From: Paenibacillus ginsengihumi DSM 21568
GTDB lineage: Bacteria; Bacillota; Bacilli; Paenibacillales; NBRC-103111
Reading direction: 5' to 3'
DNA length: 64,000 nt
NCBI RefSeq assembly: GCF_000380965.1
Contig: NZ_KB905561.1
Location: 34,560 to 98,559, forward strand
The notes under the pieces: generated by a model
Database searches by the model: none
The model's input: only the letters and a program-made list of their open reading frames with translations
Told to the model about the DNA's origin: nothing
Program-made: the position numbers and the translations under genes
Part shown: piece after piece, positions 25,818-35,434 of the stretch
Layout of the letters: each line of letters starts with the position of its first letter
Numbering within the stretch: the first letter of the stretch is position 1

Positions 25818-26597
25818 ATGATCAAATTGGCAGCATTCGATGTGGACGGCACGCTCAGAGACCGGGATTATTTGCCCGAATCGACGAAGGCCGCGGTCGC
25901 CAGGCTGAAGGAGAGTGGCGTGACGGTCGTGCTGTGCACCGGACGCAGCGAGTACGAGATAGCGGGACTTCGCCGGGAGCTCGGCATCGACTGGGCGGTG
26001 ACCTGCAACGGAAGCCATATCGGCTACCGCGGCAAGACGGCGTTCGGGACCGCTTTTCTTAAGGAGACGGTAGCCCGCTGGCTGCAGGAGGCCGAACGGG
26101 CGGGGCATACGCTGCTTTTATACAGCTCGGACAGCATGTTCACGAACCGGGAGCACTGCGATTATTTTCGCCAAGCCCAGCAGGAGATCGGCTTTATGGA
26201 GCCGATTCTGCTTCGTTCGGGCGATGACGTGCCGGATATATACCAGTGCATCGTATTTGGCCGCGAGGACGAGCAGCACGCTTACGTCGGCGCCGAGCCT
26301 GGCGCCTATTACCTGCACCGCTGGCGCGATTGGGCGTTCGATATCAACCCGGGCGGCATGAACAAGGCGGTCGGGCTGTACCGGCTGATGGAGCATCTGG
26401 GCATCTCCTCGGGCGAAGCAGCCGCTTTCGGCGACGGGCTGAACGATCTGGAAATGCTGGAGTCGGTCGGCACCGGCATCGCTATGGGTAATGCGGGCGA
26501 CGAGCTGAAGGGGAAGGCGCGGTTTGTCACGAAGACGTTGCACGAAGACGGCATCGCCTATGCGGTGGACAAGTGGATTTTAACTAGCGTCAGTTAA
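25818..26597 (+). CDS. Cof-type HAD phosphatase
   Basis: 259 residues. DxD motif in MIKLAAFDVDGTLRDRDYLP, motif II VVLCTGRSEYE, then a Cof/IIB cap domain and the C-terminal GEAAAFGDGLNDLEMLESVG acid pair. These phosphatases remove phosphate from sugar phosphates, FMN or related metabolites. GGAG lies 9 bp before the chosen ATG; five extra upstream codons are possible. A DnaA-box cluster is in its upstream region. Confidence 0.9.
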   Translation: MIKLAAFDVDGTLRDRDYLPESTKAAVARLKESGVTVVLCTGRSEYEIAGLRRELGIDWAVTCNGSHIGYRGKTAFGTAFLKETVARWLQEAERAGHTLLLYSSDSMFTNREHCDYFRQAQQEIGFMEPILLRSGDDVPDIYQCIVFGREDEQHAYVGAEPGAYYLHRWRDWAFDINPGGMNKAVGLYRLMEHLGISSGEAAAFGDGLNDLEMLESVGTGIAMGNAGDELKGKARFVTKTLHEDGIAYAVDKWILTSVS

Positions 26598-27003
26598 TAT
26601 GACGGCTGAGCGGTCATCTCCAGAAGGGGCTTCCTGGCATCATGATCGCCGTGAAGCCCTCGGACCATATCAGAGGCATGAACCCGTCTTTCGAATGGAA
26701 GATGGGTTCGTCTTGCTGGAAGCGGCATTTGGCCGGGAACGGCAGCGGGAGGCTGACGATGAACCGAATCGATGCGGCAGAGGCGGAGATCAGCGAGCTA
26801 TATCGAGCCCTCGCCCGCAACGTGCTTGCCGTTTCCAATCGCTGTCTCGCTTAAAAAGCTGCCGCAAAGACGGGTATTCGCGAGACGTTGCACGCCAGAA
26901 AGTTTCATTTCGGTGAAGCGTTAAAGCGAGATGCGGCTGCTTTCTGCGCCCAAGAAAAAAGTCCGCTGAAGCGCGGGCGCTTATCCTTGGATTGTTTGGC
27001 TGG
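26598..27003. other. Intergenic, no convincing gene
   Basis: A 70-codon frame (26642-26854, ending LYRALARNVLAVSNRCLA) lacks a good ribosome binding site and any family match. I see no terminator with a T-run for the HAD gene. Confidence 0.35.
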
Positions 27004-27190
27004 GCTAACGCTTGCTACAGAGCTTATTCCGCTGAAAATGATCGATTTGGCGTTCTAACGCTGGTGAGCAGCCTTATTTCGCATTTTTAGCTACCGGATT
27101 CGGCGTTTCGGACAAAATAGCGCTCGTCAGTTTCGCTTACATTTTCAAAAGCGCTCGATTCAGCTAAATAGCGTTTGTCGCAAGCGTTAG
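27004..27190. repeat. R2 repeat copy C
   Basis: Starts GCTAACGCTTGCTACAGAGC and ends TTTGTCGCAAGCGTTAG. The end pair CTAACGCTTGC/GCAAGCGTTAG differs from copy A but stays complementary. Internal blocks GTGAGCAGCCTTATTT and AAATAGCG are shared. Confidence 0.72.
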
Positions 27191-27392
27191 AGAGATTGTG
27201 AGCGGAATTGTGATCCGGGACCGATGACGAAGGAGATTCGCCTGTCGCAGCTGCCTCGCTTTTGGCCCGAGGCGCTCTTGCGGCGATGGCGGATAGGCGG
27301 TCAGCAGCATTATACAGCAATTCAGCCGGATTCTGCATTCCGCGCCGGCGGACAAGTGCTTACAATAGTCGTATATAATTGCACGCCCTCTG

Positions 27393-27485
27393 TCTTGAAA
27401 AATTCGACGAAGCTCATCGGCGAATTTTCAGCGCCGCAGGTGACGACCGATGACGAGGGAGTCGTTCGTCATAGGCGTCTATCTT
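27393..27485 (-). repeat. R1 repeat copy upstream of GH42 gene
   Basis: Reverse orientation: TCTTGAAAAATTCGACGAAG, CGGCGAATTTTCA, GGTGACGACCGATGACGAGG, CGTCATAGGCGTC. It ends 40 bp before the GH42 start codon. Confidence 0.8.
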
Positions 27486-27524
27486 TTTGCCAAAAACGCA
27501 GACGAGGGCCAAAGGAGCGATGGT

Positions 27525-29588
27525 ATGAAAAGATATCCGCCCATCAGCAGCAAAGTTCCGGCGTTTCTGCACGGAGCCGACTATAATCCCGATCAGTGGC
27601 TGCAATACCCCGGCGTCTTCGAGGAAGACATCCGGCTGATGAAAAAAGCGAAGTGCAACGTCATGTCCGTCGGCATTTTCGCCTGGACCGCGCTGGAGCC
27701 GGAGGAAGGCGTGTACCGGTTCGAGTGGCTCGACCGGGTGCTGGATACGTTCGCCGAGCACGGCATTTATGCGTTTTTGGCGACGCCGTCCGGCGCCAGA
27801 CCAGCCTGGATGTCGCAGCGATATCCGGAGGTGCTGCGCGTCGGAGCGAACCGCGTCCGCAATCTGCACGGCCGGCGCCACAATCACTGCTTTACATCGC
27901 CGGCTTACCGCAGGCACGTCACGCGCATGAATACGCAGCTCGCCCAGCGTTACGCTCACCATCCGGCCGTTATCGGCTGGCACGTGTCCAACGAATACGG
28001 CGGCGGCTGTCACTGCCCTTACTGCCAGGAAGCTTTCCGCAGCTGGCTGAAGGCCAAATACGGCACGCTGGAGCGGCTGAACGAGGCGTGGTGGACAGCG
28101 TTTTGGAGCCACACGTATACGGACTGGAGTCAGCTCGAATCGCCGGCGCCGCACGGGGAGCAGGAGACGCACGGGCTCAATCTGGACTGGCGCCGGTTCG
28201 TGACCGACCAGACGGTCGATTTTTGCCGGCACGAGATCGCGCCGCTTAGGGCGGTCCGCTCCGACCTGCCGGTGACGACGAATTTCATGCTCGCCTACGA
28301 GGGACTCAACTACCGGAAATTCAGCGACCTGCTCGACGTCATCTCCTGGGACAGCTATCCGGCCTGGCACGAGGCGGACGACGACAGCGACGTGGCCGCC
28401 TGGATCTCGCTGAACCACGACTATTTCCGCTCGCTCAAGGACGGGCGTCCGTTCATGCTGATGGAGAGCACTCCCAGCAACACGAACTGGCAGCCGATCA
28501 GCAAGCTGAAGCGGCCCGGCATGCACCTGCTGTCGTCGCTGCAGGCGGTGGCCCATGGCTCGGATACGGTGCAATATTTTCAGTGGCGCAAAAGCCGGGG
28601 CTCCAGCGAAAAGTTCCACGGAGCGGTCGTCGATCATGCCGGCCATGAGCATACCCGGGTGTTTCAGGACGTCGCGCAGGTGGGAGAGGCGCTGGAGAAG
28701 CTGAAGGATGTAATCGGCACGAGCGTGCAGCCCGAGGCGGCGATCATATTCGATTGGGAGAACCGCTGGGCCGTCAAGAACGCGCAGGGGCCCCGCAATC
28801 AGGCGATCAAATACGAGGAGACGATTCGGGCTCATTACCGTCCGTTCTGGGAAGCCGGGGTGCCGATGGATGTGATCGATTCGGAGAGCGACTTCTCGAA
28901 GTACAAGCTGGTTGTCGCCCCGATGCTGTATATGGTCCGTCCCGGCGTAGGCGAGCGCCTCGAGCGATTCGTGGAGAACGGTGGCACCCTCGTCGCCACC
29001 TATTGGTCGGGCATTGTCGACGAGAACGACCTGTGCTTCCTCGGCGGCTTCCCCGGCCCATTGCGCAAAGTGCTCGGCATCTGGTCCGAGGAGATCGATT
29101 CGCTGTACGACCGCGACAGCAATCGCGTCATTCCGAAGGAAGGCGGCGTACTGCCGCTGGGCAGCGAGTATCGCGCGGCGGAGCTGTGCGATCTGATTCA
29201 CCTGGAAGGGGCGGAGGCGCTGGCGCATTACGGCGGCGACTTCTACGCAGGACGGCCGGCGCTGACGGTCAACCGGTACGGGCAAGGAAAAGCTTATTAT
29301 ATCGCTTCGCGGAACGATGCATCGTTCCACGCCGATTTCTACTCGGCCCTGATCCGCGAGATGGGCATCCGCCGCACGATCGGGACAGAGCTGCCGCCGG
29401 GCGTCACCGCCCAGCTTCGCACGGACGGAACGACTGATTACGTCTTCTTGATGAATTTCAGCGGCAAGGAGCAGACCGTCGCTTTGGACGGAAAATCATA
29501 CACCGATGTTCTGACGGGAGAGGCGCTGCCGCCGCAGGTGAAGCTGGGCGTTCACGGGATCGTGATCGCCGCGCGGCCGTCGGAATGA
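27525..29588 (+). CDS. GH42 beta-galactosidase
   Basis: 687 residues, same length as B. subtilis GanA. N-terminal TIM barrel with acid/base Glu157 (HVSNEYGGG) and nucleophile Glu314 (PFMLMESTPSNTNW). Four Cys for the GH42 zinc site: one in NHCFTSPAY and three in GGGCHCPYCQ. A trimerisation-type domain and short C-terminal beta domain follow. No signal peptide, so it acts on imported galacto-oligosaccharides. AAAGGAG precedes the ATG; the 25 upstream codons lie in repeat R1. First gene of a three-gene run. Confidence 0.94.
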   Translation: MKRYPPISSKVPAFLHGADYNPDQWLQYPGVFEEDIRLMKKAKCNVMSVGIFAWTALEPEEGVYRFEWLDRVLDTFAEHGIYAFLATPSGARPAWMSQRYPEVLRVGANRVRNLHGRRHNHCFTSPAYRRHVTRMNTQLAQRYAHHPAVIGWHVSNEYGGGCHCPYCQEAFRSWLKAKYGTLERLNEAWWTAFWSHTYTDWSQLESPAPHGEQETHGLNLDWRRFVTDQTVDFCRHEIAPLRAVRSDLPVTTNFMLAYEGLNYRKFSDLLDVISWDSYPAWHEADDDSDVAAWISLNHDYFRSLKDGRPFMLMESTPSNTNWQPISKLKRPGMHLLSSLQAVAHGSDTVQYFQWRKSRGSSEKFHGAVVDHAGHEHTRVFQDVAQVGEALEKLKDVIGTSVQPEAAIIFDWENRWAVKNAQGPRNQAIKYEETIRAHYRPFWEAGVPMDVIDSESDFSKYKLVVAPMLYMVRPGVGERLERFVENGGTLVATYWSGIVDENDLCFLGGFPGPLRKVLGIWSEEIDSLYDRDSNRVIPKEGGVLPLGSEYRAAELCDLIHLEGAEALAHYGGDFYAGRPALTVNRYGQGKAYYIASRNDASFHADFYSALIREMGIRRTIGTELPPGVTAQLRTDGTTDYVFLMNFSGKEQTVALDGKSYTDVLTGEALPPQVKLGVHGIVIAARPSE

Positions 29589-29607
29589 TCGAAAGGAGCC
29601 TGACAGC

Positions 29608-32220
29608 ATGAGTCAACAACCTACCATATCGCTTCGTTGGTTAAAAGAGCGCCCGCACGTGCCCGCCGGCGTCACCTGGGGCGTGCCATGGGCGCGGGGC
29701 GAGCTGCGCAGAGGAGAAAGCCTGGCGCTCGTCGCGCCGTCGGGCGAGCCGGTCCCGGTGCAGAGCTGGCCGACCGCCTATTGGCCGGACGGCAGCGTGA
29801 AGTGGACCGCGCACGCCGCTTCGCTGCTCCAGGCCGAGGAGGGCGAGTACACGCTGATGCGCGGGGAAGGGGCTGCGCCCGCCGAGCGCATCCGTGTGAC
29901 CGAAGCCGAGGAATACATCGAGGTGGATACCGGAGCGATCCGCTGCCGGATCAACCGGCAGGGGGATTCGGTCATCCGCGAAATTGTCCGCGGGGAGGCG
30001 CGCGTCTGTTCGGGCGGTCAACTGGTCGGGATTCGCGAGTCGCGGGCATATACCTTGGGCAGTCGCACGGTCAAGGAGGAGCCGTTTGCCGGCTATATCC
30101 GGCGGGCGGCCGTCGAGCAGAGCGGGCCCGTCCGCGCCGTGGTCAAGCTCGAAGGCCGGCACCGGGCGGCCGCGGCCGACGCGCGCGAATGGCTGCCCTT
30201 CACGCTGCGGCTGTATTTTTATGCCGGCCAGCACGGGATCAAGGCGGTGCATACGTTTCTGTACGACGGCAACCCGCACAAGGATTTTATCAAAGGGCTC
30301 GGGATCGCTTTCCGCGTGCCGCTGGAAGGGCCGCTGTACAACCGGAACGTCCGCCTGGCGGGCGACACGGGATTGTTCAGCGAATCGCCCAAAAACTTGC
30401 TGAACTGGCGTCTCGATCCCCAATATAATGAAGCGTACCGCCGCCAAATCGCCGGTCTGCCGATCAAGCTGAACCCGGCGGAGGACGAGCGGCTGCTGGA
30501 GCTGCTGGACGACGCCGCGGTGTGGGATGCGTACAAGCTGACGCAGGTATCGGCCGATTCGTATACGATTTATAAACGGACGGATAAAGCGGAATGCAGC
30601 TGGATCAGGGCCGTCGGCGGCCGCCGCTCGGCAGGGCTCGCCTATGCCGGCAGCGAGGCGGGCGGCCTTGCGGTCGGGCTGCGCCGCTTTTGGCAGAAGT
30701 GCCCGTCGGCGCTGGAGGTTCGCGGCTTATCCGGCAGCGAAGCGGTCGTGACGGCATGGTTCTGGTCGCCCGACGCGCCGGCCATGGACCTGCGCCATTA
30801 CGATACGGAGACGCATGTCGCATCGGCTTACGAAGGCGCGGACGAGCTGCGCAGCACGCCGTACGGCATCGGCAACACGAGCGAGCTCGGCATCTGGTGC
30901 TTCGACGCCGCCCCGGCCTCGGAGACGCTGCGCAAGCTGGCCGGGGAGAAGGAGGAGCCGCCGCTTTTCGTCTGCGCGCCCGAGCACTATCACGGCGTGA
31001 AGGCGTTCGGCGCCTGGAGCCTTCCGGACCGCAGCACGCCCCTTAAGGCGCAGCTCGAGGACACGCTGGACGAAGTCGTGCGCTTTTATCAGGAGGAGGT
31101 CGAGCAGCGCGGCTGGTACGGCTTCTGGGATTACGGCGACTTCATGCACAGCTACGACCCGGTGCGCCATACGTGGAAATACGATATCGGCGGCTGCGCC
31201 TGGCAAAATACGGAGCTGGCGCCGAACTTTTGGCTGTGGTACATGTTCCTGAGGAGCGGGCGGGAGGATCTGTTCCGGCTGGCGGAGGCGATGACCCGCC
31301 ATACGAGCGAGGTGGACGTGTATCATATCGGCGAGTACGCCGGGCTCGGCTCGCGCCACAACGTGCTGCATTGGGGCTGCGGCTGCAAGGAGGCGCGGAT
31401 CGGCATGGCCGGCCTGCATCGGTTCTATTATTATCTCACCGCGGATGAAAGAATCGGGGACATTATGGACGAGGTGAGGGATGCGGATTACGCGCTGGAG
31501 CGGCTCGATCCGATGCGCTACTACTATCCGAAGGACGAGTTCCCGACGCATGCCCGCAGCGGCCCCGATTGGGCAGCTTTCTGCTCGAACTGGATGACCC
31601 GGTGGGAGCGGTATGAGGATCAGGCCTGCCTGGACAAGATGCGCGTCGGCATCGACAGTCTGAAAAAGATGCCGTACCGCCTTCTGACCGGACCGGTGTT
31701 CGGATACGATCCGAAGACCGGAGAGCTGTCCTTCATGGGCAACGAGAACTGGGGACACCATCTCATCATCTGCATGGGCGGCGCCCAGGTATGGATGGAG
31801 CTTGCCTCGCTGCTGGATGATCCAGAGTGGGAGAGCATGCTGGATGAGTTCGGAGAGTTCTACAATTTGCCGAGCGAGGAGAAGGCGCGCCGCACGTCCG
31901 GGGAGATTCAAGGGAAGCAGTGGAATATCCCGATGCTATCGACTTCGCTGGCTGCCTACTCCGCCGCCCGCCGCAACGACCGGGAGCTGGCGCAGCTCGC
32001 CTGGAAGCTGCTGCTGGAGGAGCAGACCCATTGGCAGGTCAGCCTGAAGCTGGAGACGGAGGACGTGGACGGAACCGAATACGTCAGGCCGCTCCGCGAA
32101 ATTCCGTGGATGTCGACCAATACCGCCTCCCAATGGTCGATCAATGTCATCATTTGCCTGGAGCTGATCGGACAGGAGCTTCCGCAGCAAGCTCGCGCGA
32201 GTCAAGCGGGAGCCTTATAA
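29608..32220 (+). CDS. yetA: YetA / PcRGLX (PL26-like) rhamnogalacturonan exolyase-type protein
   Basis: 870 residues. The N-terminus (RPHVPAGVTWGVPWARGEL, then WPTAYWPDGSVKWTAHAA) and the central region (YGFWDYGDFMHSYDPVRHTW, ENWGHHLIICMGGAQVWMEL) match the YetA/PcRGLX three-domain family, which includes fungal exo-rhamnogalacturonan lyases (PL26). No signal peptide, so a cytoplasmic role on imported rhamnogalacturonan oligosaccharides is likely. Starts 19 bp after the GH42 gene, with GAAAGGAGCC before the ATG. Bacterial enzyme activity is inferred from the family. Confidence 0.85.
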   Translation: MSQQPTISLRWLKERPHVPAGVTWGVPWARGELRRGESLALVAPSGEPVPVQSWPTAYWPDGSVKWTAHAASLLQAEEGEYTLMRGEGAAPAERIRVTEAEEYIEVDTGAIRCRINRQGDSVIREIVRGEARVCSGGQLVGIRESRAYTLGSRTVKEEPFAGYIRRAAVEQSGPVRAVVKLEGRHRAAAADAREWLPFTLRLYFYAGQHGIKAVHTFLYDGNPHKDFIKGLGIAFRVPLEGPLYNRNVRLAGDTGLFSESPKNLLNWRLDPQYNEAYRRQIAGLPIKLNPAEDERLLELLDDAAVWDAYKLTQVSADSYTIYKRTDKAECSWIRAVGGRRSAGLAYAGSEAGGLAVGLRRFWQKCPSALEVRGLSGSEAVVTAWFWSPDAPAMDLRHYDTETHVASAYEGADELRSTPYGIGNTSELGIWCFDAAPASETLRKLAGEKEEPPLFVCAPEHYHGVKAFGAWSLPDRSTPLKAQLEDTLDEVVRFYQEEVEQRGWYGFWDYGDFMHSYDPVRHTWKYDIGGCAWQNTELAPNFWLWYMFLRSGREDLFRLAEAMTRHTSEVDVYHIGEYAGLGSRHNVLHWGCGCKEARIGMAGLHRFYYYLTADERIGDIMDEVRDADYALERLDPMRYYYPKDEFPTHARSGPDWAAFCSNWMTRWERYEDQACLDKMRVGIDSLKKMPYRLLTGPVFGYDPKTGELSFMGNENWGHHLIICMGGAQVWMELASLLDDPEWESMLDEFGEFYNLPSEEKARRTSGEIQGKQWNIPMLSTSLAAYSAARRNDRELAQLAWKLLLEEQTHWQVSLKLETEDVDGTEYVRPLREIPWMSTNTASQWSINVIICLELIGQELPQQARASQAGAL

Positions 32221-32233
32221 GGAGGGAGAAAAG

Positions 32234-32416
32234 ATGCCGGGTCCCGCACAACCGCCGCAGGCGCCGCTGTTCCGCGACCCGATCCATGACGGGGCAGCCG
32301 ACCCGACCGTCATCTGGAATCGGGAAGCCAAGGAATGGTGGACGGTGGCGATTCATAAGCCGAACAAGTCTGCCCTGGAACGGCCTCATTTTCTGGCGTG
32401 GAATGGCGGGGCGTAG
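32234..32416 (+). pseudogene. Truncated GH43-like glycosidase stub
   Basis: The first ~40 residues (APLFRDPIHDGAADPTVIWN, REAKEWWTV) are the start of a GH43-type beta-propeller, with the catalytic-base Asp region DPT. The frame then departs (AIHKPNKSALERPHF) and stops at codon 61. AAGGAGGGAG precedes the ATG, so the stub may still be translated with the operon. About 80 to 90% of the expected gene is missing. Confidence 0.6.
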
Positions 32417-32485
32417 GGCGACGGTCGGTAACGGAGGGCCGGGTCGGAACGGCAGGACATCGCTTGTAACGTGTCGAGAGATAAC

Positions 32486-32513
32486 AAAAGGAGCTGCTGC
32501 GGCAGCTCCTTTT
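32486..32513 (+). terminator. Intrinsic terminator of the sugar operon
   Basis: AAAAGGAGCTGC and GCAGCTCCTTTT, nearly perfect 12-bp arms with a very short loop; A-run and T-run flank it, so it can serve both directions. Confidence 0.85.
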
Positions 32514-32554
32514 GATTCTTATGGGGTCAATCCTGAACATTGGATGATGATTCG

Positions 32555-33187
32555 TCAAGTACCGATCACGCTGCGAATAAACTTTTCCAGCGCGTCGACG
32601 TTCGTAATGTGCTTGTTGCATTCCCGGCTGTCCAGACACATGTAGTTCCCGACCGCTTTATAATAATCGGGCGAAGCATGGGCCGGCCGCGCTTTGGATA
32701 CCGCGGTGAACAGCGCGGTCTCGCTGTGCCTGTTGCACAGAAAGCAGACGCTTTTTTTATGGGTAGGCGTGTACTTCCCTTCAATGCCGACGACTTGTCC
32801 GTCCAAAGGGTAAACGATGAACAGTTTGGTGGAAGAGATATCGACCCAGCCGAGATAGGTAACGAATCGATAATCAACGGACAGATCGGGAAGCGCCAAT
32901 TTTTTATTTTTTGGAAACAGCTTGCGAATTTGCTTCTCGGTCAGCTGCGGGAATTCGGCAAGATGCATTTCTGCGGAACTGAGGTACTCCCGGAAATCGT
33001 CCGCCGTATTCAGCGAGGCGATCGGGTCCAGCAGCAGCTGCTGAATATCCGGCGATTCGGATAACAGCTCCATGATCTTGGATTGCACGCTGTAACGGAC
33101 CGACGCCACGACCTTCGGGTCAGAAGCGGTTTGGCAGGCGTTCTGGAGGTACCTTAAATTATAAGGCAAAAGCACACGAAGCGCCAA
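32555..33187 (-). CDS. FusB/FusC-family EF-G-binding protein
   Basis: 210 residues. N-terminal helical bundle (YSVQSKIMELLSESPDI) and a C-terminal treble-clef zinc finger: CFLCNRH near residue 148 and CLDSRECNKHI near 184, the Cys ligands of FusB. The blocks YLGWVDISSTKLFIVYPLDG and GIEGKYTPTHKKSVCFLC align with staphylococcal FusB. These proteins bind elongation factor G and rescue it from fusidic acid stalling. A TTG (33187) or GTG four codons later is the likely start; no clear ribosome binding site is visible. It lies alone between terminators. Confidence 0.85.
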   Translation of the reverse strand: MALRVLLPYNLRYLQNACQTASDPKVVASVRYSVQSKIMELLSESPDIQQLLLDPIASLNTADDFREYLSSAEMHLAEFPQLTEKQIRKLFPKNKKLALPDLSVDYRFVTYLGWVDISSTKLFIVYPLDGQVVGIEGKYTPTHKKSVCFLCNRHSETALFTAVSKARPAHASPDYYKAVGNYMCLDSRECNKHITNVDALEKFIRSVIGT

Positions 33188-33328
33188 GGTAAAATTCGCT
33201 TAAGCTTTTGGAGCCGGGCGCGAAGAGCGGGCCGAAGCTGCAATAAGCTTTAGTAACAAACATGAAGAGTCGGCCGGATATGGGATGAATAGGTTGCGAT
33301 ATTCGCTCCCGCGCGGCTGAAACAAGCA

Positions 33329-33377
33329 CAGACTTCCCTTGAGGGCACCCGCGCCCGATGTAGGGAAGTCTGTTTTT
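33329..33377. terminator. Bidirectional hairpin downstream of katA
   Basis: CAGACTTCCCT and AGGGAAGTCTG with a ~22-base loop, then TTTTT on the plus strand. It separates katA from the FusB-like gene. Confidence 0.7.
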
Positions 33378-33411
33378 ACGCTTGACTTATATTCTGCTGA
33401 GCGCCCCGGAC

Positions 33412-34869
33412 TTATTCGTTCTGCGGCGCAGGCAGCCCGAGGCCGTCGGCGATGCGCTGTCCGAGATCCGGGTCGGCTTTGTGCCAATGGCCGATTTGCC
33501 GGATTTTGATCTCGTCCTTCTCGACGGGCTTCATCGCGGCGACGATGTTGCGGACGAGGCGGTCGCGCTCAGCCTCGCTCATCAGCCGGTACAGGTCGCC
33601 GGCCTGGGTATAATGGTCGTCGCGGTCATACGCAACGCTGTCGGCCATGCCGGATACCTCGAAAGGAGCCGTCCTGTGCGCGGGAGATTCGCTTGCTCCG
33701 CCGTAGCTGTTAGGCTCATAATAGACAGAAGCGCCGCCGTTGCCGTCGAACCGCATTTGGCCGTCCCGCTGGTTGTTGTTCACCGGAGCGATCGGGCGGT
33801 TGATCGGCAGCAGATTGTGGTTGACTCCGACGCGGTAGCGATGGGCGTCCGAGTAAGCGAAGAGGCGTCCCTGCAGCATTTTGTCCGGCGAAGCCTCGAT
33901 GCCCGGCACAAAATTGCCCGGAGAGAACGTCGCCTGCTCGACCTCGGCGAAATAGTTGTCCGGATTGCGGTCGAGCACCATGCGTCCGACTTCGATCAGC
34001 GGATAATCTTTCTGCGACCATACTTTCGTCACATCGAACGGATCGAAGCGGTACGTATTCGCGTCCTCCAGCGGCATAATCTGCACGCACAGCTTCCAAG
34101 CGGGGTAATCGCCGTTTGCAATGGCGTTGAACAGATCCTCCGTATGATAATCCGGGTTTTCGCCAGCCAGCTTGGCGGCCAGATCGACATCCAGGTTTTT
34201 GATGCCTTGCTCCGTTTTAAAATGATACTTGACCCATACGCCCTCCCCTTGCGCGTTCACCCATTTGAAGGTGTGGCTGCCGTAGCCGTGCATATGCCGG
34301 TATGTCGCCGGAATGCCGCGGTCGGACATGAGGATTGTCACCTGGTGCAGCGATTCGGGAGATAGCGACCAGAAGTCCCATACGGCGTTCGGATTTTTCA
34401 GATGGGTCTGCGGATGGCGCTTCTGGGTATGAATGAAATCGGGAAATTTGATCGCGTCCCGGATGAAGAACACCGGCGTATTGTTGCCGACCAGGTCATA
34501 GTTGCCTTCCTCGGTATAGAACTTGACGGCGAAGCCGCGCGGGTCGCGCACCGTATCGGCAGAACCAAGCTCGCCGGCCACTGTAGAGAAACGGACGAAT
34601 ACCGGAGTGCGCTTGCCGACCTCCGACAAAAAGCTGGCCTTCGTATACCGGGTGACATCGTTCGTTACCTCGAAATAACCGTGCGCGCCGGCGCCTTTGG
34701 CATGAACGACGCGTTCGGGAACGCGTTCCCGGTTGAAATGGGCCAGCTTCTCCAGCAAATGCACATCCTGAATCAGCGTCGGCCCGCGCGAGCCTGCCGT
34801 CATGGAGTTCTGGTTGTCGCCGACGGGAGCGCCCCAGCTCGTGGTCAAATCGTACTTGTTAGAAGACAT
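33412..34869 (-). CDS. katA: Catalase, clade 3 small subunit
   Basis: 485 residues, heme catalase converting H2O2 to water and oxygen. Catalytic His in [18 protein letters not shown], Asn in [20 protein letters not shown], and heme-ligand Tyr in [14 protein letters not shown]. Length and lack of a C-terminal flavodoxin-like domain place it with B. subtilis KatA. Followed by a hairpin. PerR- and Fur-type boxes lie 62 to 141 bp upstream. Confidence 0.97.
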   Translation of the reverse strand: MSSNKYDLTTSWGAPVGDNQNSMTAGSRGPTLIQDVHLLEKLAHFNRERVPERVVHAKGAGAHGYFEVTNDVTRYTKASFLSEVGKRTPVFVRFSTVAGELGSADTVRDPRGFAVKFYTEEGNYDLVGNNTPVFFIRDAIKFPDFIHTQKRHPQTHLKNPNAVWDFWSLSPESLHQVTILMSDRGIPATYRHMHGYGSHTFKWVNAQGEGVWVKYHFKTEQGIKNLDVDLAAKLAGENPDYHTEDLFNAIANGDYPAWKLCVQIMPLEDANTYRFDPFDVTKVWSQKDYPLIEVGRMVLDRNPDNYFAEVEQATFSPGNFVPGIEASPDKMLQGRLFAYSDAHRYRVGVNHNLLPINRPIAPVNNNQRDGQMRFDGNGGASVYYEPNSYGGASESPAHRTAPFEVSGMADSVAYDRDDHYTQAGDLYRLMSEAERDRLVRNIVAAMKPVEKDEIKIRQIGHWHKADPDLGQRIADGLGLPAPQNE

Positions 34870-34930
34870 ATGCCATTCACCTCATCAATGAATAGATTAG
34901 AATCGTTTTGCTTGATAGCGAGAATGCAAT

Positions 34931-34945
34931 TGAGAATCAGTATCA
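34931..34945. promoter_or_regulatory. Fur-type 7-1-7 box upstream of katA
   Basis: TGAGAATCAGTATCA matches TGATAATNATTATCA except at two positions. It lies 62 bp upstream of the katA start. Confidence 0.6.
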
Positions 34946-34995
34946 ATGACTATGATGATAATTTAAACGATTATTACTTAATAGTCAATACTTTT

Positions 34996-35010
34996 TTATA
35001 ATTATTCTAA
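34996..35010. promoter_or_regulatory. PerR box upstream of katA
   Basis: TTATAATTATTCTAA differs from the Per box TTATAATNATTATAA at one position. It lies 127 bp upstream of katA in a strongly AT-rich stretch, where PerR repression would be relieved by peroxide. Confidence 0.75.
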
Positions 35011-35434
35011 AATAATATTTATTATAGATAATTAGACAATATGCAGAAGAGCGTGTGTGAAAATGGCGCGGGGCCTAAGTCGAGCGGTGGGAGCATTCAC
35101 GGACGATGCCTGGAGCTTGAGGAACTGCAGCCTGGATATAGACATTTTATGACAAATGTTTCAATTCATTCTATGATCTGCTGATTCTGTTGATCTTTGC
35201 ACTCGAGTATGCGATAATGAAGCTAAGAGGCATTTCGTTTGCTGGCGCGAACGAAGTGCCTTCACGCATGTTTAAGGCTTTTTTACATTTAATGTATGCA
35301 GCTTCTCAATAAGGAGGCGATTCCGTTGGATAGGTGAGCAGCGCGGCCTGTAAAAATGTCGCGTGTATTTATTTAGATTTAGTATTAGTCTATTTAATGG
35401 CCTATTCATCTCGTTGTCCGAGGCAGGTGGTTGT
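35011..35434. other. Intergenic region
   Basis: No convincing gene. A hairpin with arms GGCATTTCGTT (35229) and AACGAAGTGCC (35250) is present without a T-run. A 48-codon frame from 35041 lacks a ribosome binding site. Confidence 0.4.

Noticed and set aside
26642..26854. 70-codon frame after the HAD gene
   Set aside because: No good ribosome binding site, no family, and the composition is not clearly protein-like.
27450..27524. 25-codon upstream extension of the GH42 protein
   Set aside because: It lies in and just after an R1 repeat; the ATG at 27525 has a good ribosome binding site and gives the family's length.
27414..29330. 638-codon reverse frame over the GH42 gene
   Set aside because: Shadow frame; GH42 has catalytic motifs and a ribosome binding site.
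35041..35184. 48-codon frame upstream of the GreA-like gene
   Set aside because: No ribosome binding site and it lies in a regulatory spacer.
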